Assembly: GCF_016598485.1 (NCBI RefSeq)
Contig: NZ_JAEMUW010000021.1
Location: 42,236 to 106,235 of the forward strand
Direction of reading: 5' to 3'
DNA from: Micromonospora coerulea
GTDB taxonomy: Bacteria; Actinomycetota; Actinomycetes; Mycobacteriales; Micromonosporaceae
DNA: 64,000 nt
Shown piece by piece: positions 1 through 8,452 of this stretch. Under the pieces are notes generated by a model. It had not been told where the DNA came from. It saw only the letters and a program-made list of their open reading frames with translations, and did no database searches. The position numbers and the translations under genes are program-made. Numbering within the stretch: the first letter of the stretch is position 1; every line of letters begins with the position of its first letter.

Positions 1-117
1 CTCGCCCAGCGGCGTACCCGCCCCGCCGAGGCGCCGCGCACCCTGCGACGCTTCCTGACCGTCGCGCCGGAACACCCGGCCGCCCCGGAGATCACCAGGC
101 TGCTGGCCGCGGCGTAA
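1..117 (+). CDS. C-terminal end of a truncated unknown protein
   Basis: An open frame enters from the left edge and stops at TAA. The visible 38 residues are Arg/Pro-rich, then form a short helix-like end (RRFLTVAPEHPAAPEITRLL), a pattern common at the ends of TPR-type helical-repeat proteins. The family cannot be decided from this tail alone. The next gene on the same strand starts 115 bases downstream with its own ribosome-binding site. Confidence 0.5.
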   Translation, partial: LAQRRTRPAEAPRTLRRFLTVAPEHPAAPEITRLLAAA

Positions 118-231
118 CACTTCGTGACGTTTCGCGTTCACACCGTCCACTTAGGGTTTGCCACGGCCCGGCCGCACGACGGCCGGCCCGCAGCCGGCCC
201 CCACCCGGGGCCCCGACGGAAGGACGTCACC

Positions 232-648
232 ATGCCCTTCGCCCGACGCACCGCCGCGCTCGCCCTGGCCGCGACCCTCGGTGGGCTCGCCGCCGTGGCC
301 GCCCCGCACCCCCGCACGGCCGGGGCGGCGCCCCGCCCCGGCCCCGAGACGCCCTCGGTGCTGCTGCTCACCGTGGACCCGGCGACCGCCGCGTCGCGGT
401 CCACCGTGCTGGTCTGCGGTCCGGCCGGCGGCCTGCACCCGGACCCGACGACCGGCTGCCGGCTGGTGGCCCGGGTCGACGGCGACCTCGCCGCCCTGGA
501 CGTCGACCCGGGCCTGTGCACCCTGGAACACGCCCCGCTCACCGTGCGCGCGCTCGGCTTCTGGCAGGACCGGCCGGTGTCGTACACCCGGACCTTCGAC
601 AACCGCTGCGCGCTGCGGCGCGGCACCGGCACGCTGTTCGACTTCTGA
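232..648 (+). CDS. Secreted subtilisin inhibitor-like (SSI) protease inhibitor
   Basis: A 138-residue protein with an Arg-containing N-terminus, a hydrophobic signal segment (about residues 8-24) and an Ala-rich cleavage region near residue 33, so it is exported. Four cysteines (62, 76, 96, 126) match the two disulfides of the Streptomyces subtilisin inhibitor family, and VSYTRTFDNRC near the end matches the family C-terminal motif. Aligning the cysteine before the reactive loop puts Leu98 at P1 and Glu99 at P1', which suggests inhibition of subtilisin- or chymotrypsin-like proteases (inference). I chose the ATG at 232 because a GGAAGG site lies about 8 bases upstream; longer in-frame starts lack a signal peptide at their N-terminus. 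A strong hairpin follows the stop. Confidence 0.9.
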   Translation: MPFARRTAALALAATLGGLAAVAAPHPRTAGAAPRPGPETPSVLLLTVDPATAASRSTVLVCGPAGGLHPDPTTGCRLVARVDGDLAALDVDPGLCTLEHAPLTVRALGFWQDRPVSYTRTFDNRCALRRGTGTLFDF

Positions 649-655
649 CCCGTAC

Positions 656-683
656 GCGGCGCCCGCGCCCGCGCGGGCGCCGC
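656..683. terminator. Hairpin between convergent genes
   Basis: A perfect 12-bp inverted repeat with a 4-base loop starts 7 bases after the SSI stop and ends 12 bases before the end of the opposing membrane-protein gene. There is no T-tract on either side. It probably serves as a bidirectional terminator. Confidence 0.6.
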
Positions 684-695
684 CACCGGCGGCGC

Positions 696-1304
696 TCAGC
701 TGGGCTGCGAGATGGAGGCCTGCGCGAGGTACGCGATCTGCGCACCGAAGGCCATCAGCGCCACCACCACCCCGACCACGACGGCGACGGTCGGGGTGCC
801 GCCCGCCAGGCCGGTCAGCAGGGTGGCGCCGAGCCCGATCAGCAGCGAGTTGACCGCCCCGACCATCGCCGCCGTGGTGAGCAGCAGCTGCCAGCGACCC
901 GGCCGGCTGCCGACCGCCGCCCAGGCGGCGCGCCGCAGGTCCCCGGCGACGACCGCGTCGGCGAAGAAGTCGTGCTCGCCGGCGAACTGGCGGTGGTAGT
1001 AGGCGCGGATGCGCTGGATGCGCTGGAGATCCAGCGAGTTCTCCACCATGCTCTGCACCAGCCGGCCGAAGGTGAACAGCCCGGTGATCACCAGGGTCGG
1101 CACCACCACGCCGAGGTACGGCTTGAGCAGCTGACCGCTGCCCGAGACGAAACCCAACCCGATCAGTGCGGCGGAGAGCAAGGTCAGGAACACCGTGGCC
1201 CGCCCGACCGACTCGGCGATCGTGGCGCCGCGGGAGGTCTGCAGCGTGAAGTGCTCGGTGGTCAGGGCGGTGAGCAGCGCCTGCTCCCGTGCCTGCTCGT
1301 CCAT
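696..1304 (-). CDS. Integral membrane protein of unknown function
   Basis: A 202-residue protein with a short cytoplasmic N-terminus, a hydrophobic pair at about residues 38-56 and 63-80, a polar middle (about 85-135) containing YYHRQFAGEHDFFADA, and a second pair at about 140-195. The start ATG follows an AAGGGG sequence by about 8 bases. I do not recognise the family. The layout (two helical hairpins around an acidic/aromatic loop) resembles small conserved actinobacterial membrane proteins. It is monocistronic and convergent with the SSI gene. Confidence 0.7.
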   Translation of the reverse strand: MDEQAREQALLTALTTEHFTLQTSRGATIAESVGRATVFLTLLSAALIGLGFVSGSGQLLKPYLGVVVPTLVITGLFTFGRLVQSMVENSLDLQRIQRIRAYYHRQFAGEHDFFADAVVAGDLRRAAWAAVGSRPGRWQLLLTTAAMVGAVNSLLIGLGATLLTGLAGGTPTVAVVVGVVVALMAFGAQIAYLAQASISQPS

Positions 1305-1500
1305 CCCGCCGCCCCTTCGTGCCGGTCACGGTCACGATACGAAGGTCCGGGACGCCGGCGTGGGCGAACCGGCGGACGACCGGCGCGGGCAGCCGGGCCG
1401 CCGGGACGCCCCCCGGCGGGTGGGCGGAGAATGAGTCCGGTCGCGGCGACCTCGCCGCGGGCACCCTCAGCGACTCCGAGCGGCGGGAGGCCGGTCCAGC

Positions 1501-2391
1501 GTGGCGGACACCACCGAACAGCAGTCGGCGGCGACGGTCGACGAGCGGGAGCTGCGCGCCGACTGCACACGCTGCTTCGGGATCTGCTGCGTCGCGCCCG
1601 CCTTCGCCGCCTCCGCCGACTTCGCGCTCGACAAGCCCGCCGGGCAGCCCTGCCCGAACCTGGGTCCGGACTCCCGCTGCGGCATCCACCGCGACCTGCG
1701 CCAGCGCGGCTTCCCCGGCTGCACGGTCTTCGACTGCTTCGGCGCCGGCCAGCACGTCGCGCAGGTCACCTTCGGCGGGCGGGACTGGCGGACCGATCCG
1801 GCGACCGCGCGGCAGATGTTCGACACCTTCGCGGTGATGCGGCCGCTGCACGAACTGCTCTGGTACCTGACCGAGGCGCTGGCGCTGACCCCGCCGGGTC
1901 CGTTGCGCGACGACCTGACCGACGCGCTGGAGGAGACCGGTCGGCTCACCGACGGCACCCCGGAGCAGCTGCTCGCCCTCGACGTCGACGCCCACCGGGG
2001 GCGGGTCAACGGGGTGCTCTCGCGGGCGGGCGAGCAGGCCCGGGCCGGGCGGGCCGGCGCGGACCGGCGCGGCGCGGTGCTGATCGGGGTGGACCTGCGC
2101 CGGGCGGCCCTGGCCGGGGCGAACCTGCGCGGCGCCTGCCTGATCGGCGCGGACCTGCGCGGCGTGAACCTCGGCGCCGCCGACCTGACCGGCGCGGACC
2201 TGCGCGGGGCCGACCTGCGCGGGGCCGACCTGAGCCATTGCCTCTTCCTGCACCAGTCGCAGCTCGACGCGGCCCGCGGCGACCACCGCACCGTCCTGCC
2301 CGCCGCGCTGCGCCGGCCCGCCCACTGGTCGCTGACCCTCACCCCGACCCGCCCCCGGTCCGGGCGTCCCGAGGCCCGTCGCCGGCGCTGA
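1501..2391 (+). CDS. Cys-cluster (YkgJ-like) and pentapeptide-repeat protein
   Basis: A 296-residue protein with two parts. Residues about 15-75 hold a cysteine cluster (DCTRCFGICC, PCPN, RCGIH, GCTVFDC) typical of YkgJ-like Zn/Fe-binding proteins. Residues about 180-255 form roughly a dozen pentapeptide repeats of the A(D/N)LxG type, which fold as a right-handed quadrilateral beta helix; some family members mimic DNA and inhibit gyrase. A helical linker joins them. The GTG start has a GGGAGG site 9 bases upstream. The role is unknown; a DNA-mimic function cannot be claimed from sequence alone. Confidence 0.85.
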   Translation: MADTTEQQSAATVDERELRADCTRCFGICCVAPAFAASADFALDKPAGQPCPNLGPDSRCGIHRDLRQRGFPGCTVFDCFGAGQHVAQVTFGGRDWRTDPATARQMFDTFAVMRPLHELLWYLTEALALTPPGPLRDDLTDALEETGRLTDGTPEQLLALDVDAHRGRVNGVLSRAGEQARAGRAGADRRGAVLIGVDLRRAALAGANLRGACLIGADLRGVNLGAADLTGADLRGADLRGADLSHCLFLHQSQLDAARGDHRTVLPAALRRPAHWSLTLTPTRPRSGRPEARRRR

Positions 2392-2495
2392 CCCGCGTCG
2401 GCGCCGCCCGGGCGGGCAAGGTTTCGTCCGGGCGCGCTCGGGTAGCCGGGATGGCCGCCGCCCCGCCGGCGGCCAGCGGCACCCAGGGAGGCGAC

Positions 2496-2732
2496 GTGGC
2501 TTATCGGGCACGCTACGGCGAGGAGCCGGTGGATCCGGCGCACGCCGAGGACGAGGCCGGTCAGGCCCGCCTGGTGCAGGTCGAGGCGGACACCGACGTC
2601 CCGGCGCCGGACGACGGGGGACCCAAGCCGGATCTGGTCACCGAGGACGACGGGTCCGGGGTGGCCGGCGGCTCCTCGGGCAGCAGCTCCGGCGGCTCCG
2701 GCATGCCGGGCCACCCGGACGCGCCCCGCTGA
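2496..2732 (+). CDS. Small hydrophilic protein of unknown function
   Basis: A 78-residue acidic protein rich in Asp, Glu, Gly and Ser, with no hydrophobic segment, ending in a low-complexity Gly/Ser tail. It is probably intrinsically disordered. I chose GTG at 2496 because GGGAGG lies 5 bases upstream; the open frame extends further 5' but without a supporting site. It shares style with the next small acidic gene, and both may be stress-type disordered proteins (inference only). Confidence 0.6.
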   Translation: MAYRARYGEEPVDPAHAEDEAGQARLVQVEADTDVPAPDDGGPKPDLVTEDDGSGVAGGSSGSSSGGSGMPGHPDAPR

Positions 2733-2825
2733 CCGCGCCGGAGCGGATCGGGCCCGCGCCGGCCCGGGTGACGACGGCCGGACCGGACGACGTTTGCCGT
2801 CGTCCCACACGGGCAGGAGTGCGAC

Positions 2826-3056
2826 ATGACGAGTGAGGATCCCGTCGGCCGGGCGGCCACCGACGAGCCGGACGGCACGACCGCGTACGGGGCGTCGCTG
2901 CGAGCGCCGGGCGACTCCCTGCACACCACCGACGACACCGGCGACGACTTCGCCGATCTGCCGGCCGAGGAGGCGCAACCGGCCCGGGGGACCAGCCGCG
3001 CCGGCTACGACGTCGACGCCGTCTCGGGCACCGGCGAACCACGCGTCGAGGAGTGA
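2826..3056 (+). CDS. Small acidic protein of unknown function
   Basis: A 76-residue strongly acidic protein without transmembrane or cysteine motifs, probably disordered. CAGGAG lies 6 bases before the ATG, and a strong hairpin follows the stop by 8 bases. It forms a tandem pair with the preceding small acidic gene, 93 bases away. No family recognised. Confidence 0.6.
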   Translation: MTSEDPVGRAATDEPDGTTAYGASLRAPGDSLHTTDDTGDDFADLPAEEAQPARGTSRAGYDVDAVSGTGEPRVEE

Positions 3057-3064
3057 CCCGACTG

Positions 3065-3104
3065 CCGTCCGGCGCGGTCAGCCGACGCTGAGCGCGCCGG
3101 ACGG
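3065..3104. terminator. Hairpin after the small acidic gene
   Basis: A perfect 12-bp inverted repeat (3065-3076 with 3093-3104) encloses a 16-base loop that itself contains a 4-bp TCAG/CTGA pairing. It lies 8 bases after the stop of the upstream gene and 65 bases beyond the end of the opposing rnhA. No T-tract. Confidence 0.6.
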
Positions 3105-3169
3105 GCCAAGCTCCACCGCACGCCGGACCCGCTCGTCGGCCGGCGGGCAGGCCGACGCAACCCGCCACT

Positions 3170-3646
3170 TCAGCGGGCGGTGGCCACCTCCGCGCGGGCC
3201 TCGGTCATGCCCCGGTTGGCCAGCGCGTCGGCCCGCTCGTTCTCCGGGTGGCCGTTGTGCCCCTTGACCCAGAGCCAGGTCACGTCGTGCCGGGCGCAGG
3301 CGTCCTCCAGCCGCTGCCACAGGTCGGCGTTCTTCACCGGCTGCTTCGCCGCGGTCAGCCAACCGTTGCGCTTCCACGAGGCCAGCCAGCCGGTGATGCC
3401 GTTGCGCACGTAGGTGCTGTCGGTGTGCAGCCGCACGGTGACCGGGCGGGTCAGGCTCTCCAGCGCCCGGATCGCGGCGGTCAGCTCCATCCGGTTGTTG
3501 GTGGTCGGGGTGGCCTCACCGCCGCACAGCTCCCGCTCGTGGTCACCCCAGCGCAGCAGCACACCCCAGCCGCCGGGGCCCGGATTGCCGCTGCACGCCC
3601 CGTCGGTCCAGATCTCCACGACCCTGCCGGCCGCCGCGTCCACCAT
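3170..3646 (-). CDS. rnhA: Ribonuclease HI
   Basis: A 158-residue type 1 RNase H, the usual length for bacterial RNase HI. It cuts the RNA strand of RNA-DNA hybrids and clears R-loops and primers. The four metal-binding carboxylates are visible: Asp15 in WTDGACSGNPG, Glu54 in NNRMELTA, Asp76 in HTDS and Asp140 in NERAD, with the active-site His133 in KGHNGHPENE. The substrate-binding handle region with WKRNGW (about 91-96) is present. It starts at an ATG after a GGTAGG-like site and appears to be a single-gene unit. Confidence 0.97.
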   Translation of the reverse strand: MVDAAAGRVVEIWTDGACSGNPGPGGWGVLLRWGDHERELCGGEATPTTNNRMELTAAIRALESLTRPVTVRLHTDSTYVRNGITGWLASWKRNGWLTAAKQPVKNADLWQRLEDACARHDVTWLWVKGHNGHPENERADALANRGMTEARAEVATAR

Positions 3647-3978
3647 GCCGGCAACCTACCGGGTACGCCGCCCGGCCGAGCCACCCGACCCGGCTGCCGG
3701 CCGACGGACAATCCCCGCAGCCCGGGTAGGCCGGCTCGCCGCGGACGACCGGGTCGCCGGGCAATCACGGTTTGCGGCCCGGTTCACCGGGAACCGGACG
3801 CGCAACACCGAGCGGTCGACGTCCCGCCCCCGCCGCCATGCCGGTCGGGGACGGGCCGGGTACGCGGCCGCGGCGCCGCAGCCGACGCCGGCCGAACGAC
3901 CAGGAAGAAGGCAGGCATGGGAACTGTGGTGGAGCGGGGTCGGCACCCCGTCGCGGTCGAATCCGCCGGGAGCGGGTC
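3647..3978. other. Intergenic region between divergent genes
   Basis: A 332-base spacer between rnhA (leftward) and the royal-jelly-like gene (rightward). Several open frames cross it, but none has a coherent protein or a good start. It should hold promoters for both genes; I could not pick a convincing -35/-10 pair. Confidence 0.4.
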
Positions 3979-5082
3979 GTGACCGGGCCGGTGCCCGACG
4001 AGCCGGTCGGCGAGCTGGAACTGGTGCACACCTTCACCGGGCCGATGCCCACCGGGGTCACCGTCTCGCACACCGGACGGATCTTCGTCAACTTCCCCCT
4101 GTGGGGCGACGAGGTGCCGGCCACCGTGGTCGAGCTGCGCGACGGTCAGGAGGTCCCGTTCCCGGACCAGCGGTGGAACAGCCCATCCGGCGACGACGAC
4201 GCGAAGGCCTTCGTGTCGGTGCAGAGCGTGGTGGTCGACCCGGCCGACCGGCTCTGGGTGGTCGACACCGGCAGCCCGATGGTGCGACCCACCAAGCCGG
4301 GTGGGCCGAAGCTGGTCCGGGTCGACCTCGACACCGACACGGTCGCCCAGGTCATCACCTTCCCCACCGACGTGGCCCTGCCCACCACGTACCTCAACGA
4401 CGTGCGCTTCGACCTGCGCCGTGGCGACGCGGGGGTCGCCTACATCACCGATTCCGCCCACTCCGGTCCGAACGGGATCATCGTGGTCGACCTGGCCACC
4501 GGCGCCTCCTGGCGGCGGCTGCACGACCACCCGTCGACGAAGGCAGAACCGCTGGCGGCCTTCCGACCGGTCGTGGAGGGGCGGCCGTTCCTGGAGCGAC
4601 CGCCGCAGGGGTCGCCGAATCCCCCGGCCACGGGCTCCGACGGCATCGCCATTTCCGCCGACGGCTCCCGGCTGTACTACTGCCCGCTCGCCTCCCGCCG
4701 CTGGTACAGCGTCGCGACCGACGCACTCGCCGACCCGTCGCTGAGCGAGGAGCGGGTGTGGGCGACGGTGGTCGACGAGGGCGACAAGGGCGGCGGCTCC
4801 GACGGCCTGGAGACCGACGACGCCGGCCGCTTCTACCTCACCTCCTACGAGCACAACGCGGTGCTGCGCCGCCGGCCGGACGGTGCGTTCGAAACCCTCG
4901 TGCACGACCCCCGTCTGCTCTGGCCCGACACCCTGTCGGTCGCCTCCGACGGGCACCTGTACGTCACCGCGAACCAGCTGCACCGGCAGCCGAGGCACCA
5001 GGGCGGGCAGGATCTGCGGCGCAAGCCGTACGCGCTGTTCCGCACGCCCATCGACGCCAAACCGGTGCTGCTGCGCAGGTGA
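3979..5082 (+). CDS. Major royal jelly/yellow-like beta-propeller protein
   Basis: A 367-residue protein of the MRJP/yellow family, related to SMP-30/gluconolactonase six-bladed propellers. Family features seen are the opening GVTVSHTGRIFVNFP, the central YLNDVRFDLR...AYITDSA, GSDGIAISADG and a late LWPDTLSVASDGHLY blade. No signal peptide is evident with the chosen GTG start (GGGAG about 5 bases upstream), so it is probably cytoplasmic or non-classically exported. Bacterial members are thought to bind or hydrolyse small molecules such as lactones; the substrate is not predictable. It is monocistronic. Confidence 0.85.
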   Translation: MTGPVPDEPVGELELVHTFTGPMPTGVTVSHTGRIFVNFPLWGDEVPATVVELRDGQEVPFPDQRWNSPSGDDDAKAFVSVQSVVVDPADRLWVVDTGSPMVRPTKPGGPKLVRVDLDTDTVAQVITFPTDVALPTTYLNDVRFDLRRGDAGVAYITDSAHSGPNGIIVVDLATGASWRRLHDHPSTKAEPLAAFRPVVEGRPFLERPPQGSPNPPATGSDGIAISADGSRLYYCPLASRRWYSVATDALADPSLSEERVWATVVDEGDKGGGSDGLETDDAGRFYLTSYEHNAVLRRRPDGAFETLVHDPRLLWPDTLSVASDGHLYVTANQLHRQPRHQGGQDLRRKPYALFRTPIDAKPVLLRR

Positions 5083-5640
5083 CCGCCCCGCGCGACCCGG
5101 AGGCGGATCCGCCGGGGGCGTCGCGGTGCTGGGCAGCGGGTGGTGATCGCCACCTACCGGCCGGCCTGACCCCCGTCCGCGATCCGGCGGCGGGCACGGG
5201 GGCGAATGCGGAGCTTCCCCAAAGGAACGCTGCGCCGCCCGCTCGGGACCTCCGCGCCGACCAATGCGTTCGGGTTGAATAGGCCCGTCGAGATGGTCGG
5301 TCCCGCCGATCGGATGCGAGACCGTGCCGAGCAGCCGGGTCCTCAATGGTCCACTCGGACATCGGAGCCGGCGGTGGACCGGTCGAGACACCACATCATT
5401 CGGTGAACATGTTCGGAATACCGGGGACGGCGACAACCCTTTCCGAAGGCGGGCGTTCCACCGAACGGCCACCCGGGCTCGACGAAAACAATTTTCCGAC
5501 CATCGCGGTCAGTGAACGCGGCCGGCAGCAGCAGGCCCATCGATCCGGCCGCTCCGCTGCCGTACGCCGTTGAATGACAAGGCGTCTACCCGACCGCGAC
5601 GACCGGCGGCGACCCCTCGCAGGCGCCGCCCGGCGATTAC
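5083..5640. other. Long intergenic region
   Basis: 558 bases with no credible gene. The right half (about 5390-5570) is clearly lower in GC than its surroundings, with A/T-rich runs, which may mark regulatory or recently acquired DNA. Short frames in it have no coherent composition or ribosome-binding site. A perfect 12-bp palindrome (GGCGGATCCGCC) occurs near 5101. Confidence 0.4.
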
Positions 5641-5754
5641 TCAGCGCATCAGGACGGTGGCCGAGCCGCAGTAAGCGCAGGTGGGCGGGTGGCCGAACGG
5701 CTGGAGTTCGGCTCGCGTTCCTGTCGCGTTCATGACTCGTTGAGTGTTGGACAC
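5641..5754 (-). CDS. Possible 37-residue peptide with a CxxC motif
   Basis: A short frame starting at GTG 5754, with AGGTG about 8 bases upstream, encodes 37 residues ending in CAYCGSATVLMR. One CxxC pair could bind metal as half of a zinc ribbon, or form a dimeric site. There is no hydrophobic segment. It lies upstream of and divergent to the large glycosyltransferase block. Its small size makes the call uncertain; no family recognised. Confidence 0.35.
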   Translation of the reverse strand: MSNTQRVMNATGTRAELQPFGHPPTCAYCGSATVLMR

Positions 5755-5887
5755 CTCGTGTTCACCTTTCGTAACCTCTGACCAACCCGCGGCCACCCCC
5801 GTCATTTCCGATCGCGCCAAGGCCCGAACCCGTGTCGGTTCCGGCGCACATTTCCCGTACCGGCACGCTTCTTTCGCCCGTTCCTGA

Positions 5888-5901
5888 GCCGGATATCCGG
5901 C
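5888..5901. promoter_or_regulatory. 14-bp perfect palindrome upstream of the glycan block
   Basis: GCCGGATATCCGGC is a perfect palindrome about 40 bases before the start codon of the glycosyltransferase fusion. Its position suits an operator or promoter-proximal protein site. No regulator gene is adjacent. Confidence 0.35.
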
Positions 5902-5941
5902 GGCTCGGTACTGCCCAGAAGCGCAACTGATGGAGGGTCGA

Positions 5942-8452
5942 ATGACCGAGGTTGCACAGACACCTTCGATTGGTAAGGAAGACGAAGAGCCCGGAAATCC
6001 GGGCGGCGATCTCCGGGGAGGCCAGAACGGGCGCGGGTCAGACCTGGCACCGCAGTATCTGCACCGACCCAGCTCGGACCGGCAGGTCCGCTTGAGCGTC
6101 ATCGTGCCGACCCGCAACGAGGCGGAGAACATTCCCGCGCTGCTGTCCCGACTGGGCCCGGCTCTCGCGCCGCTCCACGCGGAGATCATCGTCGTGGACG
6201 ACAGCGAGGACGACACGCCGGCGGTTCTGGCTCGGCACGCAGCCGACGTCCCGGTCGCCGTACGGCTGCTGCACCGGCCCCCGGGCGCGCGCGCCGGTGG
6301 GCTGAGCGGTGCCGTGGTGCGCGGCGCGCGGCACGCCCGCGGCGAGTGGATCCTGGTGATGGACGCGGACCTCCAGCACCCGCCGGAATCGGCCGGCATG
6401 CTGGCGAGCATCGCCCTACGGCACGACGTGGACGTGGTGGTCGGCACCCGCTACGCCGGGGAGGGCTCCAACGAAGGGCTCGGCGGCGCCGCCCGCGAGG
6501 TCACCTCGTCGTGGGCGACCCGGCTGGCGAAGAGCCTCTTCCCGCGCCGGCTGAACACCGTCACCGATCCGATGAGCGGCCTGTTCGCCTTCCGCCGGGC
6601 CGCCGTCGACCTGGACCACGTGAACCCCATCGGATTCAAGGTCCTGCTGGAGCTGCTCGTCCGCTACCCCGGCGCCCGGGTCGCGGAGGTCGCGTACGAG
6701 ATGGCTCCCCGGCAGGCCGGCCATTCCAAGGCGTCGGTGCGGGAGGGGCTGACCTTCCTGCGGCACCTGTGGCGCCTGCGCAGCCAGCGGCTGGTCGGCC
6801 AGATGCGCGAAGGCCCGGCGGCCGCCCGGGACCGGCTGTCGGAGTTCTCCAGGATGATCGCCTTCGGGCTGGTCGGACTGTCCGGGTTGGTGGTCAACAC
6901 GGCCGCGTTGTGGTTCTTCTACGAGCCGGCCAGCCTGCACCACCTCCTGGGCGCCGCCCTGGCGACCCAGCTCTCGACTGCGTGGAACTTCGCCCTCGTC
7001 GACGCCCTCATCTACCGGCGCAACCGACAGGGCACCCTGGCCGGACGGGCGGGCCGCTTCTTCCTGCTGAACAATCTGCTGCTGCTGTTGCGCCTGCCGC
7101 TGCTGCAGGCACTGGTCTGGGCCGGCGTCGGAGTCCTGACGGCGAACGCGCTCACGCTGGTCGCCCTGTTCCTCGTCCGGTTCCTGGTCAACGACCGGGT
7201 CATCTATACCGGGGGCAGCACCGGCCGGCGCGATCCCGTGCGCATGCTCGTCAACCTGGAGGCCCCCGAGGCCGCCGCCGCCCCCTCCCGCAAGCGGTAC
7301 CAGTACCTCAAGTACCGGTACGACGTGGCCGGGGTGGTCACCATCGGGTCCCAGATCATGCTGCCGGAACTGGAGTTCTTCCGCGCCCAGTGGATCGCCG
7401 ACTCGGATGTCGACATCGCGGTGCGGGTCAGCGACGTGGGAGGCCGGGGGCCGCGGCGCCGCGCCGCCATGACCGAGTACGCCAACCAGTCCGTCCTGCG
7501 GTACGAGGAGCACCTGGGCCGGCTGGGCGCGAACTTCCGGATCCAACTCGGCTCGCCGATCGACATCCAGGTCGGTCCCCTGCTCGCCCGTTCACCGCAC
7601 GTGGTCTACACCAACATCATCGAAGCGTTGCTGCGGTTCGTGCTCGTGTCGCGGGGTCACATGCTCCTGCACTCGGCGTGCGTCAGCCTGAACGGCGTCG
7701 GGGTGATGCTCTCCGCCCTCACCGACACGGGCAAGACGGCCACCGTGCTGCGCCTGCTGCGCGACCATGGCGGGCTCTTCCTCTCCGACGACATGACCCT
7801 GATCAGTCCCGACGGCGTCGCCATGTGCTTCCCCAAGCCGCTGACGATCAGCGCGCACACGCTGCGCGCGGTGCAGGCCCAGGACCTGACCCCGGCCGAG
7901 TGGCGCCGGTTGCAGTTCCAGAGCCGGCTGCACTCCAAGGGTGGCCGGTCGCTGGCCCTGACCCTGAGCCGGTTCAACCTGCCGATCATGGGCATCAACG
8001 CCATCACCCAGCGGCTCGTCCCGCCCCCGAAGTACAGCGTCGACCGGCTGGTTCCCTGCCGCATCGGCCTCAGCACCCGGGTGGAGGAGCTGTTCATCAT
8101 CGAGCGCGGCACGCCCCGGATCAGTGACCTCGGCCAGGGCGAGACGCTGGAGCGGATGATCCAGAACACCGACGACGCGTACGGCTTCCCGCCGTTCCGC
8201 TACCTGGCGCCCGCGATCACCGTCGGCGGGCAGGGGTACGTCCAACTGCGCCAACGGGAGCGGGAGATCCTCACCGGCTTCCTGTCCCACGTCCGCAGCC
8301 GGGTAGTGGTCTCGGACCGGTTCGGCTGGGCCGACGAGATCCCGCGCCTGCTGCAGGAGGACCGCGGGTACCCGCCGGCCGCGCAGCAGGTGATTCTTCC
8401 GACCTGGCCGCAGTGGAATGGGGCACTGGCCCCGAGCGGAGCGCATGCGTGA
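5942..8452 (+). CDS. GT2 polyprenyl-phosphate mannosyltransferase-GtrA-HprK-like fusion
   Basis: An 836-residue protein with three parts. Residues about 45-280 are a GT2 domain of the dolichol-phosphate mannose synthase type (LSVIVPTRNEAEN; IIVVDD; DADLQH at 141-146), which would move a sugar from GDP-mannose or a similar donor onto a polyprenyl phosphate. Residues about 303-422 are a four-helix GtrA-like membrane domain, often a flippase partner of such enzymes. Residues about 440-836 are soluble, with a P-loop (TDTGKT, 594-599) and LSDD (614-617) that resemble the HPr kinase/phosphorylase catalytic fold. The last fusion is unusual and its substrate is unknown. The ATG at 5942 has GGAGG 5 bases upstream. 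The stop overlaps the next start (GTGA). Confidence 0.85.
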   Translation: MTEVAQTPSIGKEDEEPGNPGGDLRGGQNGRGSDLAPQYLHRPSSDRQVRLSVIVPTRNEAENIPALLSRLGPALAPLHAEIIVVDDSEDDTPAVLARHAADVPVAVRLLHRPPGARAGGLSGAVVRGARHARGEWILVMDADLQHPPESAGMLASIALRHDVDVVVGTRYAGEGSNEGLGGAAREVTSSWATRLAKSLFPRRLNTVTDPMSGLFAFRRAAVDLDHVNPIGFKVLLELLVRYPGARVAEVAYEMAPRQAGHSKASVREGLTFLRHLWRLRSQRLVGQMREGPAAARDRLSEFSRMIAFGLVGLSGLVVNTAALWFFYEPASLHHLLGAALATQLSTAWNFALVDALIYRRNRQGTLAGRAGRFFLLNNLLLLLRLPLLQALVWAGVGVLTANALTLVALFLVRFLVNDRVIYTGGSTGRRDPVRMLVNLEAPEAAAAPSRKRYQYLKYRYDVAGVVTIGSQIMLPELEFFRAQWIADSDVDIAVRVSDVGGRGPRRRAAMTEYANQSVLRYEEHLGRLGANFRIQLGSPIDIQVGPLLARSPHVVYTNIIEALLRFVLVSRGHMLLHSACVSLNGVGVMLSALTDTGKTATVLRLLRDHGGLFLSDDMTLISPDGVAMCFPKPLTISAHTLRAVQAQDLTPAEWRRLQFQSRLHSKGGRSLALTLSRFNLPIMGINAITQRLVPPPKYSVDRLVPCRIGLSTRVEELFIIERGTPRISDLGQGETLERMIQNTDDAYGFPPFRYLAPAITVGGQGYVQLRQREREILTGFLSHVRSRVVVSDRFGWADEIPRLLQEDRGYPPAAQQVILPTWPQWNGALAPSGAHA

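Noticed and set aside
151..2511. Very long minus-strand frame across the SSI, membrane-protein and pentapeptide genes
   Set aside because: Its protein is low-complexity Arg/Gly/Pro typical of reading the wrong frame in high-GC DNA, and it covers three better-supported genes.
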